Below, piece by piece: positions 19,109 to 28,143 of a stretch of DNA of 64,000 nucleotides. The DNA is taken from assembly GCF_900099775.1 (NCBI RefSeq), contig NZ_FMTM01000004.1, forward strand, positions 186,001 to 250,000. The letters are read 5' to 3'. Positions within the stretch are counted from its first letter, which is position 1, and every line of letters begins with the position of its first letter. Origin of the DNA: Rhizobium mongolense subsp. loessense. GTDB lineage: Bacteria > Pseudomonadota > Alphaproteobacteria > Rhizobiales > Rhizobiaceae. The position numbers were made by a program, and so were the translations under genes. The notes beneath the pieces were generated by a model. The model had not been told where the DNA came from, did no database searches, and saw only the letters and a program-made list of their open reading frames with translations.

Positions 19109-20023
19109 ATGCCTGTGCAGCAGCCGATGCCGACAGAGACAGGGATTTTGCAGTTCCTCGCAATCTGTGACAGCTTCTATCCCGCTGATGCGGTGGCGGC
19201 TCCCATTTCCCAGCAAAGGCAATGGTACGATGCTCTTTGTGCGCGTTTCGACCAGCCCCTGCCTGAGGGACTGACGACTGAGGATGCCCTCGTTCTCGAC
19301 AAGATAGCGACACGGCATTATCGGCCGCAGGCGATCAGGACACAAACTGTCCTGCTTTATCTGCATGGCGGCGGCTTTGTGGTGGGATCGCTTGAGAGCC
19401 ATCACGCGATCTGCGCCGAGATTGCTGATTTTGCAGGTGCCGAGCTAATCTCGGTCGATTATCGCCTTGCGCCCGAATATCGATGGCCGGCGCAAACGGA
19501 TGATTGTTTCGAGGTGTTGAAACACCTGCTCGTCTCGGGCAGGCAGATCGTGCTGATCGGCGACAGTGCGGGCGGCAATCTTGCTGCTGGATTGGCGATC
19601 AGAGCCCGGCAGCAGCGCTTGCTCGGCATTGCTGGCCAGGTGCTGATCTATCCGACGCTTGGTGGAGACCTTGTATCCGGTTCCTACAGTGAAATGGAAA
19701 ATGCACCGGGGCTGAGAACGTCGGACGTCGCCTATTACCGCACAAGCCTGAAGGCTCCGCCAGGCGATCCTGTCGCCGAACCCCTTGCCGCCGCCTCGTT
19801 TGCGGAGCTGCCGCCCGCCTTCATCACCGTCGCTCATTTCGATCCGCTGCGCGACGATGGCCGCCACTACGCGGCAAAGCTTGCGAAGGCCGGTGTGGAG
19901 GTCTGGTTCCGCGAAGAGCCGCAATTGGTGCACGCCTGGCTCAGAGCGCGTCATATGAGCGAAGGAGCCCGCCTCGGCTTTCGGGCAGTATGCGAGGCCG
20001 CCAGCCGTTTTGCTGCAGCATGA
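19109..20023 (+). CDS. Hormone-sensitive-lipase-type alpha/beta hydrolase (esterase)
   Basis: A 304-residue esterase of the HSL (GDSAGG) family. The oxyanion motif HGGGFVVGS lies near residue 85 and the nucleophile motif IGDSAGGNLAAG near residue 152. The acid is in VAHFDPLRDDG and the catalytic His in QLVHAWLRAR near residue 275. AAGAGG precedes the ATG at 19109; an in-frame ATG at 19127 is possible. No signal peptide is seen, so it is cytoplasmic. It ends two bases before the convergent CocE-type hydrolase gene. Short-chain carboxylic esters are the usual substrates of the family; the natural substrate is not known. Confidence 0.88.
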   Translation: MPVQQPMPTETGILQFLAICDSFYPADAVAAPISQQRQWYDALCARFDQPLPEGLTTEDALVLDKIATRHYRPQAIRTQTVLLYLHGGGFVVGSLESHHAICAEIADFAGAELISVDYRLAPEYRWPAQTDDCFEVLKHLLVSGRQIVLIGDSAGGNLAAGLAIRARQQRLLGIAGQVLIYPTLGGDLVSGSYSEMENAPGLRTSDVAYYRTSLKAPPGDPVAEPLAAASFAELPPAFITVAHFDPLRDDGRHYAAKLAKAGVEVWFREEPQLVHAWLRARHMSEGARLGFRAVCEAASRFAAA

Positions 20024-20025
20024 CA

Positions 20026-22029
20026 TTACATCAGATCCCGCGGGATCTGCTTTTCTGCGAAGATCTTTTCAAAGACCTCAGTCTCGCCTTCATAGGCCGT
20101 AACAACGGCGCTGATCGTCCAACTCGTCTTTGTGCAGGAGATCCTGGCCGTCGACACGGTGCGCACAGACCAGCCGGGGCGCTGCATGTCGCATGTCCAC
20201 GTGGAGGTGCCGGTCATCGAGAGAGGATCGTCGGGTGCGATCGACCAGACTTCCTGCCTCAACTGCCGTGTCGAAAGCCCGGTCCCGGGATGCTCGAAAA
20301 GACCGGTGTCCTCATGGATCTGATAATGGGTAAAATTGGCGCTGAGGTCACGGACGACCTGTCTTTTCGTGGCAGCAGGAGCGTGCTCGATATACTTCGG
20401 CAGTGGATCAGCATCGTCGGGCGCCTTCATCTCGATCTGTTGATGGTCGCCGAGTCTGGGAAGTGCAAGGCCGATCGAGGCAATATCGATGCTCATGCCA
20501 GCGTCTTGCGGAGGCGGCAGTATCAGCGGCCAATAGGCAGTCGAGAGTGAAAGGCGGATGCGGTGACCCCGGCGGAGGCGATAGCCGCATGCATCAAGGA
20601 CGACGCGCACCGTGGTCCGTTCTCCCGTCTTCAGCGGTTGCGGCCTGGCATTGCTGTCGCGATGAGCAAGGTTGAGCACGCCGAACGAGATGCGTGTCGC
20701 TGTCCCATCGGGATGAACATCGACCAGGCGCACGCAAAGATTGGCGGTCGCCGCCTCTGAGCGAAGGGAGAGAGTGAGTTCCGGCCGGCCGAGATAGTCA
20801 TGATCCTCGGCAATCGGCACGGTCTCGAAAACGAGAGAGCCCGCATCGTCGCCGCGCTGGTCGAGAGCCATCTCCGCATCCGGCTTCAGCGTGAAATATT
20901 CGCCTGAGGCAGTGCCGGTATCGAGCGGTGAACGGAGATAGGCGGGATGCTCCGGCGCCTGGGGGATCGGCATCCCCTCGGTCAGCCGGCCGAATTGCTC
21001 GACATAAAAGCACTGCATCTTTGGCGGCTCCCAGACATGCTTGGCGATCCAGAAGCCGGGGTCGAAATCGCGGCGCGGCGCTGGCCGGATGGCGTCGAGG
21101 ATATAGGCGCGCACCTGCGGCAGCGCATCGGCGCCGTTTTTGTCGCCACGCAGCCAGCGGTTCCACCAGGCGATTGCCTCTCCGTGAAAGTCGGTGCGTG
21201 GTTTTGGCCAGGCGAAATGCGGGTATTTGTGAACCCAAGGCCCGATGAGCGCCTTCGCCTTGCCGCCGAGACCTTCCACCGCCATCAGCGGCGTGTTGCG
21301 GTAGCCATCGGCCCAACCGGCGATCACAAGTGCGGGAATGTCGACGCGGGAAAAATCTTCCGAAATCGAACCATGTCGCCAGAAGTCATCCTTGCGCTGA
21401 TGCTTGAGCCACTCTTCCATGAAGAAGGGTTCGCTCTTAAGGCGCTTAAGCCACATTTCCTTCCAGCGGTCGCCGACGATTGCAGGATCCGGCGGGCGTG
21501 ATTGATAACCGAGCATGGTCGCGGCCCAGGAAAGCTGAGCCGAAAGATGACATCCGTTCTTGTAATGGATGTCATCGTTAAAACGATCGACCGTCGAAGC
21601 GATCGAGATGATCGCTTTAAGAGCCGGCGGGCGAAGGGCTGCGACCTGAAGACTGTTGAAACCGCCCCAGGAGATACCCATCATGCCGACAGAACCGTTC
21701 GACCAGGGCTGAGCAGCGATCCAGTCGATCAGTTCACAGGCATTGGCGAGTTCGAGCTCGGTATATTCCCCGTCAATGACATCGTCGGATTCGCCTGAGC
21801 CTCTGATGTCGACGCGCACCCCTGCAATGCCCGCAGCGGCGAAGACGGGATAGGTCGATTCATCACGAAGGCTGGTTCCGTCGCGCTTGCGGTAAGGCAA
21901 GAACTCGAAGACTGCCGGGACGGGATCGGCCACCGCCTCGTCAGGCATCCAGATGCGCGCTGCAAGCTTTGTACCGTCCTTCAGGGCGATCCAATGGTTT
22001 TCGATGGTCGTGAAGCCGCGTTCGGTCAT
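20026..22029 (-). CDS. CocE/NonD family hydrolase (X-Pro dipeptidyl-peptidase/cocaine-esterase type)
   Basis: A 667-residue serine hydrolase. The N-terminal catalytic alpha/beta domain carries GMMGISWGGFNSL (Ser nucleophile near residue 119), the acid in IAGWADGYRNTP and His in GPWVHKYPHF. The C-terminal half is the jelly-roll X-Pro peptidase C domain (VLDACGYRLRRGHRIRLSLS). Family members cleave acyl esters or X-Pro amides. It is the last gene of the long minus-strand operon, 63 bases after the fused ABC ATPase. The partnership with a dipeptide-type importer and carnitine enzymes suggests it cleaves an imported ester or amide to release a trimethylammonium compound, but this is inference. 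Confidence 0.88.
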   Translation of the reverse strand: MTERGFTTIENHWIALKDGTKLAARIWMPDEAVADPVPAVFEFLPYRKRDGTSLRDESTYPVFAAAGIAGVRVDIRGSGESDDVIDGEYTELELANACELIDWIAAQPWSNGSVGMMGISWGGFNSLQVAALRPPALKAIISIASTVDRFNDDIHYKNGCHLSAQLSWAATMLGYQSRPPDPAIVGDRWKEMWLKRLKSEPFFMEEWLKHQRKDDFWRHGSISEDFSRVDIPALVIAGWADGYRNTPLMAVEGLGGKAKALIGPWVHKYPHFAWPKPRTDFHGEAIAWWNRWLRGDKNGADALPQVRAYILDAIRPAPRRDFDPGFWIAKHVWEPPKMQCFYVEQFGRLTEGMPIPQAPEHPAYLRSPLDTGTASGEYFTLKPDAEMALDQRGDDAGSLVFETVPIAEDHDYLGRPELTLSLRSEAATANLCVRLVDVHPDGTATRISFGVLNLAHRDSNARPQPLKTGERTTVRVVLDACGYRLRRGHRIRLSLSTAYWPLILPPPQDAGMSIDIASIGLALPRLGDHQQIEMKAPDDADPLPKYIEHAPAATKRQVVRDLSANFTHYQIHEDTGLFEHPGTGLSTRQLRQEVWSIAPDDPLSMTGTSTWTCDMQRPGWSVRTVSTARISCTKTSWTISAVVTAYEGETEVFEKIFAEKQIPRDLM

Positions 22030-22092
22030 GGTGTCCTGGTGAGCAAGATGCGGAGGAATGGTGAACCGATGGGAACAATCCGCCTCCTGAAT

Positions 22093-23724
22093 TCAGTTGC
22101 CGGCGCTCTCCATCCTGCGTGTGGTGAGCACCCGCTCAAGCCAGCCGATCTCCATCTCAGGTACGGATTTGAGCAAGAGATCGGTATAGTCGTCGAATGG
22201 CGGGGAGAGCACCTTGGATTTTGGTCCGAAGCGGACGAGCTTGCCGCGATGCATCACTGCAACGCTGTCGGCGATCGCCCGCACGATGGCGATATCGTGG
22301 GTGATGAAGATGTAGGAAAGCTGCGTATCTTCCTGCAGCCGCAGAAGAAGGTTCAGGATGCCTTCCGCGACCAGCGGATCGAGCGCTGACGTAGGCTCGT
22401 CACAGAGAATGAGTTCCGGTTTTGCGGCAAGTGCCCGGGCAATGGCGACGCGTTGCTTCTGCCCCCCTGAAAGCTCCGCCGGGTAGCGATCGATGAAGCC
22501 GTTGCCCATCTCGATCTGATCGAGAAGTTCCTTGACCCGAGCGATCTTGGCCGCCCCGCGCAGGCCGTAATAGAACGTAAGTGGCCGGCCGATGATGTCG
22601 CGCACGGTCTGGCGCGGGTTCATCGCCGTGTCGGCCATCTGGTAGATCAGCTGGATGCGCCTCAGATCGTCATGCGAGCGACTTTTGACATTCGACGTCA
22701 AAGCATTGCCGTTGAAAGTCACCTTGCCCTCGCTCGGCGGCAGAAGACCGGTGATGACGCGCGCAAGCGTCGACTTTCCGGAACCGGATTCGCCGACGAC
22801 GGCAAGCGTCTGGCCCTTTGGAACATGCAGCGAGACATCGTGCAGTACCTTGAAGCCGTTGGAATATTCAGCGCTGACATGGTCGACCTTCAAGAGCGTA
22901 TCTGATTGGTCGGGTGCTTCTTCTCGAGCAGCCTGACGCACATTGACGAGGGCACGCGTATACTCTTGCCGCGGCGCCTCGATGATCTGCTGTACGCTGC
23001 CGTACTCGACCTGCTTTCCATAGCGCAGCACCATGATGTCGTCGGAAATCTGAGCGACCACGGCGAGGTCGTGGGTGATATAGAGTGCTGCGGTGCGTGT
23101 CTTTTCGATCGCATTCTTGATAGCGGCAAGGACATCGATCTGGGTTGTGACGTCAAGCGCTGTCGTCGGCTCGTCAAAGACGATGAGTTCGGGATTGGGG
23201 CAGAGCGCCATGGCCGTCATGGCGCGCTGCAGCTGGCCGCCGGATACCTGATGGGGAAAGCGATCTCCAAAGGTCTCGGGATTCGGCAGGCCAAGCACCC
23301 GAAACAGGTACATTGCCCTTTCCCTCGCTTCCTCTTTGGTCATGAGTCCATGTTTCACCGAGGCCTCGATGACCTGATCGCCAAGCCGGTGCGCGGGATT
23401 GAAAGCGGCTGCCGCCGACTGTGCGACGTAGCAGACGCGCGCACCGCGGATCCGGCGGATACCGTCCCTGTTGAGTGCGAGAATATTCTGGCCGTCAAGA
23501 CGAACCTCGCCGCCTGTAATTTCGGCGCCGCCTCGCCCATAGGCCAGGGCCGAAAGCCCGATCGTCGATTTGCCTGCGCCCGATTCGCCGATGAGGCCAA
23601 GGACCTTGCCCCTTTTCAGGTCGAAGGACACGTCATCGACGATCGTCACGCGCTTCGGCGGCTCGCCGGGGGGATAGCTGGTCGCTTCGATTTTCAGATT
23701 GCGGACGGAAAGAAGCTCAGGCAT
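22093..23724 (-). CDS. Dipeptide/oligopeptide-type ABC transporter ATPase, fused DppD-DppF form
   Basis: A 543-residue protein with two complete ATPase domains. The first has Walker A GESGAGKST, signature VSGGQLQRA and Walker B LIVFDEPTTALD. The second has Walker A GESGSGKST, signature LSGGQKQRV and LILCDEPTSALD. The fusion form is common for family-5 importers. It overlaps the upstream permease gene by eight bases and so belongs to the same transcript. It powers uptake by the DppB/DppC-type permeases and family-5 binding protein encoded upstream. The family is certain; cargo is discussed under the binding protein. Confidence 0.95.
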   Translation of the reverse strand: MPELLSVRNLKIEATSYPPGEPPKRVTIVDDVSFDLKRGKVLGLIGESGAGKSTIGLSALAYGRGGAEITGGEVRLDGQNILALNRDGIRRIRGARVCYVAQSAAAAFNPAHRLGDQVIEASVKHGLMTKEEARERAMYLFRVLGLPNPETFGDRFPHQVSGGQLQRAMTAMALCPNPELIVFDEPTTALDVTTQIDVLAAIKNAIEKTRTAALYITHDLAVVAQISDDIMVLRYGKQVEYGSVQQIIEAPRQEYTRALVNVRQAAREEAPDQSDTLLKVDHVSAEYSNGFKVLHDVSLHVPKGQTLAVVGESGSGKSTLARVITGLLPPSEGKVTFNGNALTSNVKSRSHDDLRRIQLIYQMADTAMNPRQTVRDIIGRPLTFYYGLRGAAKIARVKELLDQIEMGNGFIDRYPAELSGGQKQRVAIARALAAKPELILCDEPTSALDPLVAEGILNLLLRLQEDTQLSYIFITHDIAIVRAIADSVAVMHRGKLVRFGPKSKVLSPPFDDYTDLLLKSVPEMEIGWLERVLTTRRMESAGN

Positions 23725-24544
23725 CGCCGCGCCCTCCCTTGAGGCTGGACGTACGTTTCAACAACCAGTCCACGACGAGATTGACGCAGACGGCAAGGGC
23801 TGCGATCGCCGAACCGGGAACAAGGGCTGCGGAAATCCCGAAGATGATGCCGTCCTTGTTATCCTTGACCATGCCGCCCCAATCGGCAGCCGGCGGCTGA
23901 ATGCCGAGACCGAGGAAAGAAAGCGTCGACAAGAACAGGATCGAGAAGGCAAAGCGCAAGCCAAATTCGGCAAGCAAGGGTGTCAGCGTATTTGGCAGGA
24001 TCTCGCGGAAGATGATCCAGGTCTTGCCTTCGCCGCGCAATTTCGCTGCTTCGACGAATTCCATGACGGCGACATCAAGCGCGACCGCCCGACCGAGACG
24101 GTAAACGCGGGTGGAATCGAGAATCGCCATGACGAGAATCAGCACGATCAGGTTCTGTGGCAACACGGCGAGAACGACGAGCGCGAAGATCAGCATCGGG
24201 ATCGACATCATCAGATCGTTGAATCGTGAGAAGACCATATCGACCCATCCGCGCGAGACGGCCGCTGTGAAGCTCAAGATGATGCCGAGCGAAAAGGAGA
24301 TGATCGTCGCGGCGAGGGCGACAAACAGCGTCGTGCGGGCGCCAAAGATCAGACGGGATAGAATGTCGCGGCCGAGATTGTCGAGCCCAAAGAAATACTG
24401 GCCATCGGCTATCTGCCAGACGTTGCCGACCACTTCCGTTTCGCCATAGGGGGCAAGCAAGGGCGCAAAGATCGCACAGGTGAAGGCGGCTGCAATGCCG
24501 ACCATACCGATCCAGGCCGTGATGGGGACGTTTCGCAATCTCAT
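23717..24544 (-). CDS. Dipeptide-type ABC transporter permease, DppC type
   Basis: A 275-residue permease with an N-terminal membrane segment (ITAWIGMVGIAAAFTCAIFA) and a transport core of about five further segments. The family motif QYFFGLDNLGRDILSRLIFGA lies near residue 48, and the EAA loop MEFVEAAKLRGEGKTWIIF near residue 161. It overlaps both neighbours by a few bases (stop of DppB-type and start of ATPase), indicating tight coupling. The protein is normal in length and intact. Confidence 0.94.
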   Translation of the reverse strand: MRLRNVPITAWIGMVGIAAAFTCAIFAPLLAPYGETEVVGNVWQIADGQYFFGLDNLGRDILSRLIFGARTTLFVALAATIISFSLGIILSFTAAVSRGWVDMVFSRFNDLMMSIPMLIFALVVLAVLPQNLIVLILVMAILDSTRVYRLGRAVALDVAVMEFVEAAKLRGEGKTWIIFREILPNTLTPLLAEFGLRFAFSILFLSTLSFLGLGIQPPAADWGGMVKDNKDGIIFGISAALVPGSAIAALAVCVNLVVDWLLKRTSSLKGGRGDA

Positions 24545-25548
24545 CGCGGGTGCCTCAGTCGCGGATTGGCGATGATGGCGAGGATGTCGGCCACCATGTT
24601 CAGGAAGATATAGACGGCAGCGAAGATGAGGCCGCAGGCCTGCACGACCGGCATGTCGCGGACCGTGACGGCGTCGACCATATACTGACCCATGCCGGGA
24701 TAGACGAAGACGACCTCGACAACCACGACGCCGACGACGAGATAGGCAAGGTTGAGCGCCACCACGTTGATGATCGGCGCTAGCGCGTTGGGGGCTGCAT
24801 GCTTGACGATTGATCGGAAGGCACCGAGGCCCTTGAGCTCGGCAGTTTCCATATAGGCTGAAGACATAACGGAAAGGATGGCCGCGCGCGTCATTCGCAT
24901 CATATGCGCCAGGACGACGAGAACGAGGGTCGCCGTGGGAAGCGCGATCGCCTTCAGTCGGTCGACGAGGCTCATGCTGTCATAGACGGTCGCCGGAAAG
25001 GTCGCCACGCCGAATTTGACGGCGAAGAAAAGGATCAGGAGATAGCCGATGAAGAATTCCGGCAGCGAAATCGCCGCCAGCGAGATGATGTTGATGATCT
25101 TGTCCGGCAGACGGTTGCGGAAATGGACGGCGAACATACCGAGACCGACGGCAAGCGGTACCGAGATGACCGCAGCAAAGCCGGCAAGGAAGAGTGAATT
25201 GCCAAGACGCTTGCCGATCTGCTCGCCGACGGAATTTTTACTGGCCCACGACGAGCCGAAGTCACCGCGCAGGGCATCGCCGAGCCATTCGAAATAGCGC
25301 GTCGTTACCGGACGGTTCAGCCCGAGTTCCTGACGGATATTGGCGACGGCTTGAGGGGTTGCTGACTGGCCGAGATAGGTTGTCGCGAAATCGCCGGGCA
25401 GCGCTTCCAAGCCTCCGAAAATCACGACGGAGACGGCAAAGAGCAGGACGATGCTGAGCACGAAGCGCTCGAGAACAAGGGCAAGCAGAGGAAAACGCTG
25501 CTTGAACCTCAGGCCGGGCAAGACGTGACCTGACGGAGGATTGGACAT
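24541..25548 (-). CDS. Dipeptide-type ABC transporter permease, DppB type
   Basis: A 335-residue permease with six hydrophobic segments. After an N-terminal segment it shows the family pattern RQELGLNRPVTTRYFEWLGD near residue 72. A further conserved EAA-like loop is MRMTRAAILSVMSSAYMETA near residue 217. The start ATG at 25548 is about 95 bases after the binding protein stop. It forms the channel with the DppC-type permease, whose ATG overlaps its stop. All core residues of the family appear intact. Confidence 0.94.
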   Translation of the reverse strand: MSNPPSGHVLPGLRFKQRFPLLALVLERFVLSIVLLFAVSVVIFGGLEALPGDFATTYLGQSATPQAVANIRQELGLNRPVTTRYFEWLGDALRGDFGSSWASKNSVGEQIGKRLGNSLFLAGFAAVISVPLAVGLGMFAVHFRNRLPDKIINIISLAAISLPEFFIGYLLILFFAVKFGVATFPATVYDSMSLVDRLKAIALPTATLVLVVLAHMMRMTRAAILSVMSSAYMETAELKGLGAFRSIVKHAAPNALAPIINVVALNLAYLVVGVVVVEVVFVYPGMGQYMVDAVTVRDMPVVQACGLIFAAVYIFLNMVADILAIIANPRLRHPR

Positions 25549-25643
25549 GGCAAAGGCCTCGTGCTGAAACGTCGGGAGGACCGCGGGATGATTCCCACGG
25601 TCCTGGCTGCATTAGAGATGAGGGGCGTTAGCCCCTTCACGTG

Positions 25644-27233
25644 CTAGGCGTCCAGCCAGACGCGGGTCGCGACGTAACCGTTCGACATGTCGTTGCCGAT
25701 ATCGTGAACATAGCCTTTTACCTGCTTGGTGGAAGCATTCACGAAGTCGTTGAACATCGGCAGGATGAGCCCGCCTTCGTCACGCACCATCATCGCCATC
25801 GTCCGGTACATGTCCTTGCGCCTGGTCTCATCGAGTTCGGCGCGCGCCTGCAACAGCAGCTTGTCGAAATCGGGACGCTTGAAGCGTGTGTCGTTCCAGT
25901 CGGCTGTCGACAGATAGGCGGTGGAGTACATCTGGTCCTGCGTCGGCCGCCCGCCCCAATAGGACGTCGAGAACGGCTGGACGTTCCAGACGTTGGTCCA
26001 ATAACCGTCGCCGGGCTCACGCTTGACCTCGATCTCGATGCCCGCCTTCTTGCAGCTTTCCTGATAGAGAACGGCCGCATCGACCCCACCCGGGAAGGCC
26101 ACCTCGGAGGTGCGCAACAAAACAGAGCCGCTGTGACCGGACTTCTTGTAGTGGAATGCCGCCTTGTCGGGATCATACGCACGTTGCTCGATGCCCTCGG
26201 GAAACAGCGCATAGGTATTGTTGATCGGGAAATCGTTGCCAACCTTGCCATAACCGCCAAGGATCTTCTTGACCATGGTTTCACGATCCATGGCGTATTT
26301 CAGGGCAAGGCGCAGGTCATTGTTGTCGAATGGCGCGGTATCGCAATGCATGATGAAGACGTAGTGGCCGCGGCCGGAGGTCGACAGAATCTCCACGTTC
26401 GGTGCTCGCTTCAAAAGATCGACCGTCTTCGGATCGACGCGATTGATGTAATGCACCTGGCCGGATGACAGCGCTGCGATACGGGCGGTAGCATCATTCA
26501 TGCCGATGATTTCGATAGAATCGACATAACCACGGTCGGAACGCCAGTCGTCCTTGTTCTTCTCGAAAGTTGCGCGCACACCCGGCTCGAAGCTCGTCAG
26601 CTTGTAGGGGCCGGTGCCGATCGAGGCGAGCGGATCGTCATTGCCACCATTTGGCTGGATCACCAGATGATAGTCGGTGAGCAGCAGTGGCATATCTGCA
26701 TTGCCTTCGCTGAGCGTCAACACGAGATTGCCGCCATCCGCCTTGATATCCTTGATCGATCCCAGCACGCCAAGGGCGCCGGATTCGGACTTGGCGTCCG
26801 TGTGGCGCTTCAGCGTCGCGACGACGTCGTCGATTGTCAATTCCTTGCCGTCGTGGAATTTGACGCCCTTGCGGATCTTGAAGGTCCAGGTCGCCGCATC
26901 CTTCGACGGCTCCCAGGATTCGGCAAGCGCAGGGACTGCAGCCCCCGTCAGCGGATCGGATTCAACCAGCATATCGCCCCAGCAGCGGCCGACGCAGAAC
27001 ATGAACTGCGACAGGAATTTTGCTGGATCCTTGGAATCGGTTGCCGCCCCGCCTTCGAGGCCGAGCTTCAGATGACCGCCACGCTTCGGCTCCGCTGCCT
27101 GTGCGCTTTCGGTGAAGAGTTTATCGGCAACAGCCAGCGTGATGCCTGCTGCCATGGCACGCCCGATGAATTCACGGCGGCTCAGTCCACCGGTAGTTAC
27201 GCGACTTGTGAGATATTTCGTATAGCCGTTCAT
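25644..27233 (-). CDS. Family-5 ABC substrate-binding protein with Tat-type signal
   Basis: A 529-residue periplasmic binding protein of the DppA/OppA family. The N-terminus has a twin-arginine signal (LSRREFIGRAMAAGITLAVA) and the mature protein begins near AEPKRGGHLKLG. The family region LAESWEPSKDAATWTFKIRK is present. The ATG at 27233 (MNGYTKYL) is chosen because GGGGA precedes it and the signal follows; the open frame extends upstream across the hydratase gene end. It is flanked by acyl-CoA/carnitine enzymes, so carnitine, gamma-butyrobetaine or an acyl/peptidyl derivative is the likely cargo. Family-5 members carry diverse ligands, so this is only contextual. Confidence 0.9.
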   Translation of the reverse strand: MNGYTKYLTSRVTTGGLSRREFIGRAMAAGITLAVADKLFTESAQAAEPKRGGHLKLGLEGGAATDSKDPAKFLSQFMFCVGRCWGDMLVESDPLTGAAVPALAESWEPSKDAATWTFKIRKGVKFHDGKELTIDDVVATLKRHTDAKSESGALGVLGSIKDIKADGGNLVLTLSEGNADMPLLLTDYHLVIQPNGGNDDPLASIGTGPYKLTSFEPGVRATFEKNKDDWRSDRGYVDSIEIIGMNDATARIAALSSGQVHYINRVDPKTVDLLKRAPNVEILSTSGRGHYVFIMHCDTAPFDNNDLRLALKYAMDRETMVKKILGGYGKVGNDFPINNTYALFPEGIEQRAYDPDKAAFHYKKSGHSGSVLLRTSEVAFPGGVDAAVLYQESCKKAGIEIEVKREPGDGYWTNVWNVQPFSTSYWGGRPTQDQMYSTAYLSTADWNDTRFKRPDFDKLLLQARAELDETRRKDMYRTMAMMVRDEGGLILPMFNDFVNASTKQVKGYVHDIGNDMSNGYVATRVWLDA

Positions 27234-27354
27234 TCCCCTGTTCCTTCTTCTTGATGCGTTGACAGAACTTTCGGGCAATTGGCGGCATGCGGTTTCCTCT
27301 TCCAGCTGCGCCGGCCCGAGATCATGCGGGAAAAAGGCGGTTGCCGCCGCCGCG

Positions 27355-28137
27355 TCACTTTCCTTTCCACTTTGGGGTTCGCTTCTCCGCGAAAGCCCGC
27401 GCGCCTTCCAATTGGTCGTCGCTCGAATAGAGGGCATCGACCGTTGCAAGCTGCCGTTTGGTGATCTTGTTCATGGCAGTCTGAAACGTTGTTCCCTCCG
27501 CTTCGCGCACGATTTCCTTGATTGCGGCATAGACAAGCGGCGGTCCGCTTTCGAGCAGCCGGCCAAGTTCCCACGCACGGTCCATCAATTTGCCGGCCGC
27601 GACGACCTCGTTAACGAAGCCCCAGCGATGGGCCTCGTGAACATCGAGCCAGCGTCCGGTCAGGAGCATGTCCATTGCGATATGGTAGGGGATGCGCTTG
27701 GGAAGCTTGACGGAAGCTGCATCCGCAACCGTTCCCGAGCGGATTTCCGGCAGCGCAAAGGTCGCATGTTCAGCCGCGACGATCAAATCCGCCGAAAGGG
27801 CAATTTCCAGTCCGCCGCCGCAACAGATGCCGTTGACCGCACAGATGATCGGCTTGTTCAGATCGCGCAGTTCCTGCATCCCGCCGAAGCCTCCGATGCC
27901 GTAGTCGCCATCGACGGCATCGCCCGCCGCTGCCGCCTTGAGATCCCAGCCTGCGGAAAAGAATTTTTCGCCGGCTCCGGAAATGATGGCTACGCGCAAA
28001 GCTGAATCGTCTCGGAAGTCGCGGAAAAGAACGCCCATCTCCCGGCTCGTTGCAAGATCGATGGCGTTCGCTTTCGGCCGGTCGATGATGACCTCGAAAA
28101 TGCCGCCGTCGCGTCTCGTGCGAATGGAGCTGCTCAA
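27355..28137 (-). CDS. Enoyl-CoA hydratase/isomerase family, carnitinyl-CoA dehydratase-like
   Basis: A 260-residue crotonase-fold enzyme. The oxyanion-hole regions are AGEKFFSAGWDLKAAA (near residue 55) and VNGICCGGGLEIALSADL (near residue 102). The catalytic Glu region FALPEIRSGTVADAA and the C-terminal KRTPKWKGK are typical of the CaiD group. The start is a TTG at 28137 with AAGGAGG nine bases upstream. In the proposed pathway it hydrates crotonobetainyl-CoA to carnitinyl-CoA. It follows the acyl-CoA ligase gene by six bases and is thus in the same operon. The fold is certain; the substrate comes from the neighbours. Confidence 0.87.
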   Translation of the reverse strand: MSSSIRTRRDGGIFEVIIDRPKANAIDLATSREMGVLFRDFRDDSALRVAIISGAGEKFFSAGWDLKAAAAGDAVDGDYGIGGFGGMQELRDLNKPIICAVNGICCGGGLEIALSADLIVAAEHATFALPEIRSGTVADAASVKLPKRIPYHIAMDMLLTGRWLDVHEAHRWGFVNEVVAAGKLMDRAWELGRLLESGPPLVYAAIKEIVREAEGTTFQTAMNKITKRQLATVDALYSSDDQLEGARAFAEKRTPKWKGK

Positions 28138-28143
28138 CTTCTG

